The notes beneath the pieces were generated by a model, which worked only from the letters and a program-made list of their open reading frames with translations, did no database searches and was not told where the DNA came from. The translations under genes were made by a program, and so were the position numbers. A stretch of DNA of 64,000 nucleotides, taken from NCBI RefSeq assembly GCF_001434145.1, contig NZ_AZED01000005.1, positions 124,001 to 188,000 on the forward strand, in the 5' to 3' direction. The stretch comes from Lentilactobacillus otakiensis DSM 19908 = JCM 15040. Its GTDB lineage: Bacteria; Bacillota; Bacilli; Lactobacillales; Lactobacillaceae. Each line of letters starts with the position of its first letter. Positions within the stretch are counted from its first letter, which is position 1. Of this stretch, positions 8,120 through 15,013 are shown in pieces.

Positions 8120-8125
8120 ACTAAA

Positions 8126-8152
8126 AAAGATTGGCATTATGCCAATCTTTTT
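8126..8152. terminator. Bidirectional terminator between the regulator and degV
   Basis: AAAAGATTGGCA / TGCCAATCTTTT with a 3-base loop, T-run on both strands. Confidence 0.9.
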
Positions 8153-8165
8153 GATTACAATGAGA

Positions 8166-9005
8166 TTATCCCAGCAAATAAGTAACCCCAGTCGACTCTC
8201 GGCCAATAAAGGTCGTCATTTCGGGATTCGTTGGGGCGATGGAAATCGGCACAAACGGGAATTCTTCGTTGAGCATGTTACGTAAGAACTCCGCCCGTTC
8301 TGAGGTGCCGGAGTGCAAAATACTTAATTTGACGATGCATTCGTCATGCATCAATTCCATCTGCGACTTCCAGAAATTGTTCAACGATTCATCCTTGGAT
8401 CCGTGGGCAATCAAAGTGAAATCATTTTGCTTGAAACCGATCATGTAGGCGGTATTGGCGTGTTTGCCAAGGAACCCGCGAAGCTTACCGATGATTCGAT
8501 TATTGACAATTTGTTGGTTGTTACGGACTGAGAAGAAGATGCGCGTGTTATTGCGAATCTTAGTTAACTGTTGGAGAATGTCAGCGATTGACTTTCCGGC
8601 TGTTACCATTTTGGCAGCCTCCAGGACTTGATAGGCCAAGCCCGCCGCGGTGACCTGACTGTTGACAACGGTCACTTCACTGGAAGATTTGCTGGCAGCA
8701 GTTTTGGCGTTATGATAAGTAGAAGATAGCTTGTCACTTAAGTGAATTGACAAGATTTGGCTGCCATCTTCACCCAATTGGTTATAAGTGTCGGTCAATT
8801 CCGCCACGGAAATGTCACCGATCACTGGCTTGTTGGAACACTTTTCGAACAGCTGGAGATATTTCTCGCTGCTGATCTTATTCACATAGCCAAATAATTT
8901 ACCATCCATGAGAATCGGTGGATTCAACACGTGGATGTCATAAGCTCGAATGTCGGCGCTTGATAGATGGGCCGCCGAATCAGTCACAATTTTAATCTTA
9001 GTCAT
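8166..9005 (-). CDS. DegV family fatty-acid-binding protein
   Basis: 279 aa. Begins KIKIVTDSAAHLS, the DegV start with the lipid-carboxylate-contacting Thr-Asp-Ser, and has the second conserved patch SIHLSDKLSSTYHNA near 92. Family members are FakB-like proteins that present fatty acids to the kinase FakA for acyl phosphate formation. GGGGTGAATGT precedes the ATG. Single gene, divergent from the 104-aa gene at 9141. Which fatty acid it binds cannot be told. Confidence 0.9.
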   Translation of the reverse strand: MTKIKIVTDSAAHLSSADIRAYDIHVLNPPILMDGKLFGYVNKISSEKYLQLFEKCSNKPVIGDISVAELTDTYNQLGEDGSQILSIHLSDKLSSTYHNAKTAASKSSSEVTVVNSQVTAAGLAYQVLEAAKMVTAGKSIADILQQLTKIRNNTRIFFSVRNNQQIVNNRIIGKLRGFLGKHANTAYMIGFKQNDFTLIAHGSKDESLNNFWKSQMELMHDECIVKLSILHSGTSERAEFLRNMLNEEFPFVPISIAPTNPEMTTFIGRESTGVTYLLG

Positions 9006-9140
9006 ACATTCACCCCATTACTCGAAATTTGTTTACGTTATTATTGTATAGTATAAGTTAGTATAATTGTTGTGTTTAGGCAAAGATTAGATTTTTATTC
9101 TAACTTTATTCACAAATTAGTCATGAAAGGTTGGCAACGC

Positions 9141-9455
9141 ATGAAAGGCAAATACGAAGTGAACCAATATATCGGCGTTCCGCTCGAAACAGACGACTCC
9201 GGTCATTACCAAATCAAGTTGGACGAGTCCGGTGATTTTAAATTACATAGTTGGCGCACCGGCAAACACACCAAGGGCAAGTTCAAGAAGGTTGGCCAAA
9301 TCTTCATTACCGAAAATAATCTGATGGTTGGAATCGTGAAGGCAATTCCGGTTGCATTTAAAGATCGGCATCAATATACACCCTTGCAACGGTTTACCAG
9401 CGAATATGTCTCTGATGAGGTGCTGAAGGCTGGACAACAAAAGTTAATTAATTAA
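9141..9455 (+). CDS. Conserved-looking 104-aa protein of unknown function
   Basis: Starts MKGKYEVNQYIG at 9141, chosen because AAAGG lies 10 bases upstream; an earlier in-frame ATG at 9123 has no ribosome site. The product is basic, soluble, without signal peptide, and ends QQKLIN. Beta-rich composition (HYQIKLDESGDFKLHSW) suggests a small compact fold. I do not recognise a family. It lies 55 bases upstream of a secreted-protein gene that has its own strong ribosome site. Confidence 0.55.
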   Translation: MKGKYEVNQYIGVPLETDDSGHYQIKLDESGDFKLHSWRTGKHTKGKFKKVGQIFITENNLMVGIVKAIPVAFKDRHQYTPLQRFTSEYVSDEVLKAGQQKLIN

Positions 9456-9510
9456 GAAACTTTGTTGTAGGCTAATTGTGATAGATTTCAAATTCTAGGA
9501 GGATCATTCC

Positions 9511-10335
9511 ATGTCTAAAATCACCTTAATTCTAAGAAACATTTTGATAATGGCATCTATCACCATAATTGGATTCACGGTGGCCCCGAGAATGGCTAAA
9601 GCCTATAGCAATCTCGGAGATAACATCAATATCGATTATGTCAAACTCAAACGGCCAATGTTTACTGGCTATTATACAAAAATTAACGGGCACAAGGGCC
9701 ATCGGATTATAACGCCCAAAGGAACCATCATGCAGGTGCTGAGTTATTCTGATAACACAGTTGGATTGAGTTATGGTCTGATTAGCTATCAAAAACAACA
9801 ACACATTTATAAGCCAACTCATCCTGCAGATTATAATACCCCGCATTACAATACCAAGTATTTCACACCATATAAGCTCAAATTACCGGTCAGAAACCTA
9901 CCATTACAGAGTGGGAGAGAATACACCAACTCGAAGACAGACAATTACAAACCAATTTTTTACATTACGATGGATGGATATTTGCAGTATTATTCTCATG
10001 CCCGCTTAAAGCATTATGATGTTAAAAATATTTTTGAATCGAAATCTAGTGCTCAGTATGAAAATCCGCTCTGGCGAATAAAGCCGACGGCCAACATAAA
10101 AGTTAATCATTATAAGATAATTGGGAAAACTTCCTATGTGTATTATAAGAGGTCTATCAAAGGTCTTAAGGAGACGAAAGTTTCAGCGAAATATTATCGT
10201 TTGGCTATCAAAAGAGGAACTAACAAATCTCAAACGTGGCGTAGTGGGGATGAAGCGTTCACTGTCTGGTGGACAACCTACAGTGTTGGAAATCATCCGT
10301 TCTATTTCATTCGTGAGATGGAAGCCGATAACTAA
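9511..10335 (+). CDS. Secreted protein of unknown function, family A member 3
   Basis: 274 aa. Signal peptide with hydrophobic core LIMASITIIGFTVAP and cleavage near AKAYS. Shares with the proteins at 3431 and 4271 the motif TPKGT near 72, DGYLQYYSHA near 156 and a closing YSVGNHPFYF, so it is a more distant third member. AGGAGG lies 8 bases before the ATG. It is more A+T-rich than its neighbours. No enzymatic signature. Confidence 0.7.
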   Translation: MSKITLILRNILIMASITIIGFTVAPRMAKAYSNLGDNINIDYVKLKRPMFTGYYTKINGHKGHRIITPKGTIMQVLSYSDNTVGLSYGLISYQKQQHIYKPTHPADYNTPHYNTKYFTPYKLKLPVRNLPLQSGREYTNSKTDNYKPIFYITMDGYLQYYSHARLKHYDVKNIFESKSSAQYENPLWRIKPTANIKVNHYKIIGKTSYVYYKRSIKGLKETKVSAKYYRLAIKRGTNKSQTWRSGDEAFTVWWTTYSVGNHPFYFIREMEADN

Positions 10336-10475
10336 ACGCTGCTTTCATTTATTTAACTTGGAGATACAAGTATACAGATTGCTCTAGACGAAGGCTTGCC
10401 CACTTTTGATTTGTAAACATTATTAAAATAAGTTTATGAGGAGGTCGATCATTTTGCCTCCCTTTTTGCACGAAA

Positions 10476-10512
10476 AAAATGACCTCCAAGCCATAAGCTC
10501 GAAGATCATTTG
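10476..10512 (-). terminator. Terminator of the 73-aa gene
   Basis: On the minus strand AAATGATCTTCGAGC pairs with GCTTGGAGGTCATTT (a few G-U pairs) and is followed by a run of seven T. The same GGAGGTCATTTT arm could pair instead with a plus-strand copy at 10440-10455, giving an alternative fold. The interval 10336-10561 holds no gene I can support. Confidence 0.7.
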
Positions 10513-10561
10513 AACGCCTAGCACGAAACTAGTGCGGGTATTTTATTAGGCCACCAACGAA

Positions 10562-10783
10562 TTACTTTTTCAATAATTCTTCAGCTTTGCTCTTGAGATC
10601 GTCAGTTGACATGTTCATGTAAGGTTCTACATCCTTTTCGGTCTTGAGAGTATCGTGGTCGTTCTTTTCCATGTAGTAGTCCCAAATAGCATCACGGACT
10701 GGTAATTTATCATCGCTCCAGTCAAATGCTTCAGACATCTTCTTGTTCAATAATGGAGATTCTGCACCTGGTTCTTCTGCCAT
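10562..10783 (-). CDS. Small acidic protein of unknown function
   Basis: 73 aa, soluble, acidic, with a C-terminal helix DDLKSKAEELLKK and a central WDYYMEKNDHDTLK. AAGGAGG lies 9 bases before the ATG, and a good terminator follows, so it is very likely expressed. It lies about 90 bases upstream of nothing on its strand except its terminator, and downstream of the GcvH-like gene (end at 10871) on the same strand, so it may share that transcript. Family not recognised. Confidence 0.7.
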   Translation of the reverse strand: MAEEPGAESPLLNKKMSEAFDWSDDKLPVRDAIWDYYMEKNDHDTLKTEKDVEPYMNMSTDDLKSKAEELLKK

Positions 10784-10870
10784 AAGATATTACCTCCTTC
10801 TATTTGATCTAATTTCATTATAGTTCTTTTTTGGAAAACGGTTAAATATTTGTTTGATTTATTTGTGGGA

Positions 10871-11248
10871 TTACTTTGCCGGGGCGATTTTCATGATCCA
10901 GTTAACCTGTGGATCCGGGGTATTGAGGCGTTCGATATCTTGGCCGATGTCCTTATTACGATCAATAATTTTACCAGAAATTGGCGATTTTAAAGTTTCC
11001 ACGGATTTGTCACCTTCGATATCCAGCAGGTCATCATCGGCCTCAATCGTACTGAGTTGGTTGGGAAAATCAGCAAAGGTAATTTTGCCCATTAAATCAT
11101 AGACGGATTTGTCGATACCTAACAGGTAGTTACCATCGCTGTCTTTCGCGTACCAAATGCCGTCCTTAACCTGAACATCGGTGTAAGCCGGCTGCTTTTT
11201 ACCGGTGAAGAAATTGATGATTTTCTGCCATAAAGAAATTTTTGCCAT
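10871..11248 (-). CDS. Glycine cleavage H-like lipoyl-carrier protein
   Basis: 125 aa. Residues 30-100 follow the H-protein pattern: WYAKDSDGNYLLGI, then a FADFPNQL segment, and DIEGDKSVETLKSPISGKII, in which Lys81 aligns with the lipoyl-lysine of the usual ESVKA and SPISGKI with the APVSGEV that follows. So it probably carries lipoate. No other glycine-cleavage genes are in the window, and it diverges from lipoate-protein ligase. GcvH-like proteins in other Firmicutes act as lipoate relay or as targets in stress operons; the role here is inferred. Confidence 0.8.
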   Translation of the reverse strand: MAKISLWQKIINFFTGKKQPAYTDVQVKDGIWYAKDSDGNYLLGIDKSVYDLMGKITFADFPNQLSTIEADDDLLDIEGDKSVETLKSPISGKIIDRNKDIGQDIERLNTPDPQVNWIMKIAPAK

Positions 11249-11274
11249 AACGACATCTCCTCGATATTATTTAC

Positions 11275-11297
11275 TTCAATTATACCGTATAATTGAA
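11275..11297. promoter_or_regulatory. Perfect 23-bp palindrome in the gcvH-like/lplA divergent promoter
   Basis: Arms TTCAATTATAC and GTATAATTGAA around a single C. Each arm supplies a TATAAT on one strand, so the element may be both -10 boxes of a divergent promoter and an operator. -35 boxes on either side are weak. Confidence 0.6.
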
Positions 11298-11332
11298 GAT
11301 GTACTAGAATTTCAACAAGGGGGGGATGTCAG

Positions 11333-12355
11333 ATGTATTTAATCGATATTTCCAGGAATGGCAAACCCAGTTATGATGCACGGGTGAACCAATCGTTGGA
11401 TAATTATTTTGTCAATGATTTGAAGCTGCCGGGACACGGATTTATGTTCTATATCAATCAACCGTCCGTGATCATTGGCAGGAATCAAAACGTGTGGGCA
11501 GAGGTCGATGTTGACTATCTGCACGAACACAATATTGAACTAGTGCGCCGAACATCAGGTGGTGGCGCAGTTTATCATGATATGGGTAACTTTATTTTTG
11601 AAAATATTTTAACGGATAACGCCGATGATTTCGGTGATTATGGGCATTTCGCAGAACCAGTTTTGAAAGCGCTTCGTAAATTGGACATCGATGTCAAAAT
11701 GAAGGAAAATTCCAGTGACCTGATCTTGGATGGCAAGAAATGGTCAGGGATGACCATGTTCAAGAGTGGTCAAGGGTTGGCAGCCGGCGGAACGATTATG
11801 TATGATTTAAACATCGAAAACGCCAAGAAGGTGCTGACAGAGGACCAAATGGAGAAGCAAAAGGGGCTCGGCGTTCGATCAAAACGGAGTCCGATCATTA
11901 ACCTGAAAGATTTTCTCCCAGACGGCATGACCATGGATGATTTTCGTGAATACTTATTGAAAGAAATCTTTGGCGTGAAGTCTCTGGATGACATCGAAAC
12001 CTACCACATGACCGATCAGGACTGGGCCAACGCCGACAAGCGACTGGCTGAAACCTATGGGACTGATGAATGGAACTTTGGTCATAATCCCGGTTACTAT
12101 GATTACGCCGACACGGAACTTAACGAGGGAAAACTCGGGATCAATTGGACCATTGATGATGGCAAGCTGGAACACCTCAAGTTCAATCCATTTTTCAAGG
12201 TGAGTGGCAATTTACATGAAATTGAAACTGGATTGACTGGCAAGAAGCCGAGTGGTCGGAACGTTAAGCGAGCGGTTAAAAAAGCTGGCATTGAAAATAT
12301 TGATGACGATGAGTTGATCGATTTCTTGGTGACTCGTTTTAATGAAAGTGAATAG
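11333..12355 (+). CDS. lplA: Lipoate--protein ligase
   Basis: 340 aa, full length with the N-terminal catalytic domain and C-terminal accessory domain (from about 250). It activates lipoate with ATP and attaches it to acceptor lysines of E2 subunits or H-type proteins. Seen: VRRTSGGGAVYHD at 71-83 (adenylate/lipoate loop), DLILDGKKWSGMTMF near 131 with the catalytic-site Lys, and the linker LNEGKLGINW. GGGGGG lies 7 bases before the ATG. Its divergent neighbour is a likely substrate. Shared control through the palindrome is inferred. Confidence 0.93.
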   Translation: MYLIDISRNGKPSYDARVNQSLDNYFVNDLKLPGHGFMFYINQPSVIIGRNQNVWAEVDVDYLHEHNIELVRRTSGGGAVYHDMGNFIFENILTDNADDFGDYGHFAEPVLKALRKLDIDVKMKENSSDLILDGKKWSGMTMFKSGQGLAAGGTIMYDLNIENAKKVLTEDQMEKQKGLGVRSKRSPIINLKDFLPDGMTMDDFREYLLKEIFGVKSLDDIETYHMTDQDWANADKRLAETYGTDEWNFGHNPGYYDYADTELNEGKLGINWTIDDGKLEHLKFNPFFKVSGNLHEIETGLTGKKPSGRNVKRAVKKAGIENIDDDELIDFLVTRFNESE

Positions 12356-12431
12356 CATGATAAGTTAGCTGAGCATCAACAGAAAAATGAGGGAAACACG
12401 GATAAAATTATAAAATAAGTTTTTAAATTTT

Positions 12432-12465
12432 AAAGGCAGTCTGACGTTGATCTGGCTGCCTTTTT
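12432..12465 (+). terminator. Terminator of lplA
   Basis: AAAGGCAG / CTGCC stem with TTTTT. Confidence 0.75.
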
Positions 12466-12510
12466 GTGACGCGGCAATGTCATTTTCTCACATCGATTTC
12501 ACAAAAATCA

Positions 12511-12539
12511 TTGACATATTCTAATCTATCCACCATAAT
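12511..12539 (+). promoter_or_regulatory. Promoter of the T-box transcript
   Basis: TTGACA-17-CATAAT, starting transcription near 12546. Confidence 0.75.
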
Positions 12540-12545
12540 ACGAAT

Positions 12546-12790
12546 TATCAATTTGAAAGAAGTTTTCTACAAGCTTCCCTAAAAGAAAATCCATTCGGCG
12601 GCTGAGAGATGGTAGCGAAATTGTAGATTGTGACTTTCATGCTTTACCCATAAATCGGTGAGCGTCAGTTAGCCGGTTTCGGACTTGTCCGTTAAAGCAA
12701 GCAACGAGTGGATACGAAAAGTGTCTATGAAGGTGGTACCGCGGCCAATTGTCGTCCTTTTGTCTTAGTGACAAAAGGGCGATTTTTTTG
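12546..12790 (+). promoter_or_regulatory. T-box leader (tRNA-sensing attenuator)
   Basis: The diagnostic T-box AAGGTGGTACCGCGG is at 12730-12744, followed by a 13-bp terminator stem (TCGTCCTTTTGTC with GACAAAAGGGCGA) and seven T at 12783-12789. Upstream, GAGAGATGGTAGCGAA near 12604 resembles the distal part of stem I (AG bulge and GNUG-type loop). I could not assign the specifier codon with confidence: several foldings of stem I expose different triplets (GTG, TTC, CAT). It controls the ketopantoate-reductase-type gene 75 bases downstream. Confidence 0.9.
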
Positions 12791-12864
12791 TACAGCGGGT
12801 TGCTTTAGTGGGATTGATATTATTGGTGATTACATATTTTTAATACAGAGAGGAAGTTTCATTT

Positions 12865-13893
12865 ATGAAATATACAGTATTAGGTGCAGGCGCAATGGGT
12901 TTGAGATATGGTGTTCTTTTGCAGGAAGCTGGCTTTGACGTGGACTTTGTCGATACTTGGGAACCTCAAGTTGAAACGGTTCGCCAACAGGGCGGCGTTT
13001 ACGTATCACGGGATGGCCAAAACAAGCATCTCGTGCCGGTCAACGTCTATTATCCAGAAGAATATAAGGGCGATCCAGACGTTTTAATCGTCTTTACTAA
13101 GCAGTATCAACTGGCTGATTTCTTGAAGCGTTGTGCGCGGTTCTTTAACGATAAACAATACGTGGTAACTTGTATGAACGGAATGGGCCATGTGGAAAAG
13201 CTGAATGAATACTTCCCTAAGGAACGCTTACTTGGTGGGACGGCACTGATTGGAACTGTTTTAAATAAAGCTGGGGATGTTGACTTCATCGGTCCTAAGG
13301 GTGCCGGTTCAATGAACATTGCCAATGAAACTGAAAAGCCTGACGAAATGACCCATAAGATTGTCGACGAGTTCCAGCAAGCGGGTCTCAATCCAAACTT
13401 AACCACGAACTTCCTAGGCACTTTGATGGCCAAAGTTATCTTTAACTCAGTCATCAATACTCTTTGTACAATGTTTAAGATCCGGATGGGTGAGTACATT
13501 CAATCACCAGTTGCCCAGAAACTTGGTGTGCAATTAATTGATGAAGCATTTGATGTGTGCGAACGAGCAGGGATTACATTACTAAATACCCGCCAAGAAG
13601 AATGGGAAACCGTTAAGTATGTCAGCACAGTTTCCAACCCACTTCATTTCCCATCAATGTACCAAGATATCTCTAAGAACCGCCAAACAGAAGTTGATTA
13701 CATCAATGGCTACATCTACGATCTCGGTTTGAAGTATCATTATGAAGCCAAGACTCATGACTTCTTGAGAAACTTGGTTCATCTGGCTGAATTTGCCGGG
13801 ACCTTTGATGTTGATAGTTACATGCAGTCAGTTCTTGAACGAGATAAGAAAGCTGCTGTTAAGACGCCTGAGGAACATGTGGCGCAAGCATAG
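12865..13893 (+). CDS. 2-dehydropantoate 2-reductase family protein
   Basis: 342 aa. N-terminal Rossmann fold with GAGAMGLRYG at 7-16, a nicotinamide-contacting CMNGMGHVEKL near 105, and the catalytic-lysine segment MAKVIFNSVIN near 189, then the helical C-terminal domain. Family members reduce ketopantoate for CoA synthesis; in lactic acid bacteria a PanE-type enzyme also reduces branched-chain keto acids to hydroxy acids. T-box control fits an amino-acid-linked job better than pantothenate synthesis, and no panB or panC gene is near. The substrate is therefore left open. Confidence 0.85.
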   Translation: MKYTVLGAGAMGLRYGVLLQEAGFDVDFVDTWEPQVETVRQQGGVYVSRDGQNKHLVPVNVYYPEEYKGDPDVLIVFTKQYQLADFLKRCARFFNDKQYVVTCMNGMGHVEKLNEYFPKERLLGGTALIGTVLNKAGDVDFIGPKGAGSMNIANETEKPDEMTHKIVDEFQQAGLNPNLTTNFLGTLMAKVIFNSVINTLCTMFKIRMGEYIQSPVAQKLGVQLIDEAFDVCERAGITLLNTRQEEWETVKYVSTVSNPLHFPSMYQDISKNRQTEVDYINGYIYDLGLKYHYEAKTHDFLRNLVHLAEFAGTFDVDSYMQSVLERDKKAAVKTPEEHVAQA

Positions 13894-13911
13894 TTCATAT
13901 AATATAGAAAG

Positions 13912-13961
13912 AACGGCACTGAAATATCGTCTGATGGGATGATGTTTCGGTGCCGTTTTTA
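13912..13961 (+). terminator. Terminator of the reductase gene
   Basis: AACGGCACTGAAA pairs with TTTCGGTGCCGTT, then TTTTAT. Confidence 0.9.
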
Positions 13962-14063
13962 TGGATTTAAAGTAGAAAATAGATATATTTTGAAAAATAA
14001 TTTTAGCCATACTTTCGTATATATCAAATTGGAAAGGTGATGAATTTGAAAAAGTGAAAATAA

Positions 14064-14092
14064 TTGCGAATGTACGACAAACGGCGTACAAT
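14064..14092 (+). promoter_or_regulatory. Promoter and operator of the toxin-antitoxin pair
   Basis: TTGCGA-17-TACAAT. The inverted repeat TGTACG-N8-CGTACA (14071-14090) fills the spacer, the expected place for autorepression by a RelB-type antitoxin or its complex. Confidence 0.65.
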
Positions 14093-14110
14093 TATGCCGA
14101 GGTGAAACAA

Positions 14111-14416
14111 ATGGCTAGAATAGAAGCACGAATAGACTCAGAAATCAAAGACAAAGCGAGAATAGTGCTGGCAAATCATGGATTAACAATTTCTGATTTT
14201 ATCAGAATGACCTTGACAACGATTGCAAATGAAGGGTTACCAAAATATTATTACTTGCCGAACAAGGAACTACTGGATTCTTTGCAGGAGGTTGTAGATG
14301 ATATCTCTGGTAAGAAAAAGTTACCTGAAGCCCACAGCTCGGTGGAATTGGAACACATGTTGAACGAGAATGATGATGAAACGGAGAATAACTCCCCCAA
14401 TGACAAGAACAATTAA
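14111..14416 (+). CDS. RelB/DinJ family antitoxin
   Basis: 101 aa. MARIEARIDSEIKDKA is a ribbon-helix-helix start, followed by GLTISDFIRMTLTTIANEGLP, the DinJ/RelB DNA-binding and dimerisation region. The C-terminal half (SGKKKLPEAHSSVELEHML, then an acidic Asn/Asp/Glu tail) should wrap the toxin. GAGGTG lies 7 bases before the ATG at 14111. Its last 17 bases overlap the toxin start. It neutralises the toxin and represses the operon through the inverted repeat in the promoter. Confidence 0.85.
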   Translation: MARIEARIDSEIKDKARIVLANHGLTISDFIRMTLTTIANEGLPKYYYLPNKELLDSLQEVVDDISGKKKLPEAHSSVELEHMLNENDDETENNSPNDKNN

Positions 14417-14777
14417 GTTTACACATCATTTTCGCAAACAATATCGTAAAAAGTTTAAAGATCCCAAATGGAATAATGTCTTTTTTGGTAAGCTCCCAAC
14501 CGAAATAGATGATCTTAATCGGGCCCCTATACGATTTATCGAAGATTGTCTAATTAACGACGATCCAATCCCAAAATATTTTTATCCACATTTATTGAAT
14601 GGTGTCTCAGATATTAAACAGCAAATTAAACGACAACTCAGCGATTCATCAGTTACTGTAGTCGTTGTTGAACTTCATTTTGATGGGCACAACGGCGATC
14701 ATCTGTTGGTTTATGTGTCGACCACAGAGACCGTGTTCTTGGTGAATATTGGCACCCATAGTGAATTGTTTGGCTGA
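14400..14777 (+). CDS. YafQ/RelE family mRNA-interferase toxin (long variant)
   Basis: 125 aa from ATG 14400; a slightly earlier start is possible since translation is coupled to the antitoxin. Begins TIKFTHHFRKQYRKKFKDPKW and ends DHLLVYVSTTETVFLVNIGTHSELFG, which matches the YafQ pattern LLIY...GTHxDLF, whose His is catalytic in E. coli YafQ. It is about 30 residues longer than YafQ, with an extra middle segment (LIEDCLINDDPIPKYFYPHL-like region, 50-70). Expected to cleave mRNA on the ribosome; activity is not shown. Confidence 0.75.
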   Translation: MTRTIKFTHHFRKQYRKKFKDPKWNNVFFGKLPTEIDDLNRAPIRFIEDCLINDDPIPKYFYPHLLNGVSDIKQQIKRQLSDSSVTVVVVELHFDGHNGDHLLVYVSTTETVFLVNIGTHSELFG

Positions 14778-14788
14778 TGAATCGAAAG

Positions 14789-14826
14789 AAAGCCCGACCA
14801 TGTTTTCGCTCATGGTAGGGCTTTTT
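14789..14826 (+). terminator. Terminator of the toxin-antitoxin operon
   Basis: AAAGCCCGACCATG / CATGGTAGGGCTTT with a short loop and T-run. Confidence 0.9.
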
Positions 14827-14924
14827 AATTTACCGTTAAATTTTTGGCTAACATTAATGAAACTCATCGCAGAAGAGTTCATAATGTAAAGTATCTGTTT
14901 GCCTAATTATTATTCAACTTATGC

Positions 14925-14953
14925 TTGTATTTTAAATTTACTAGCAGTAATAT
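14925..14953 (+). promoter_or_regulatory. Promoter of the ABC exporter operon
   Basis: TTGTAT-17-TAATAT. Confidence 0.6.
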
Positions 14954-15013
14954 AGTTCGGTACCTAATTAAGCGCAAACCAAACTTTAAAACGTACCTGG
15001 AAGGAGTAGCAAA

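Noticed and set aside
12546-12720. Assignment of the T-box specifier codon
   Set aside because: Hand folding of stem I gave several possible specifier loops; no single codon is supported.
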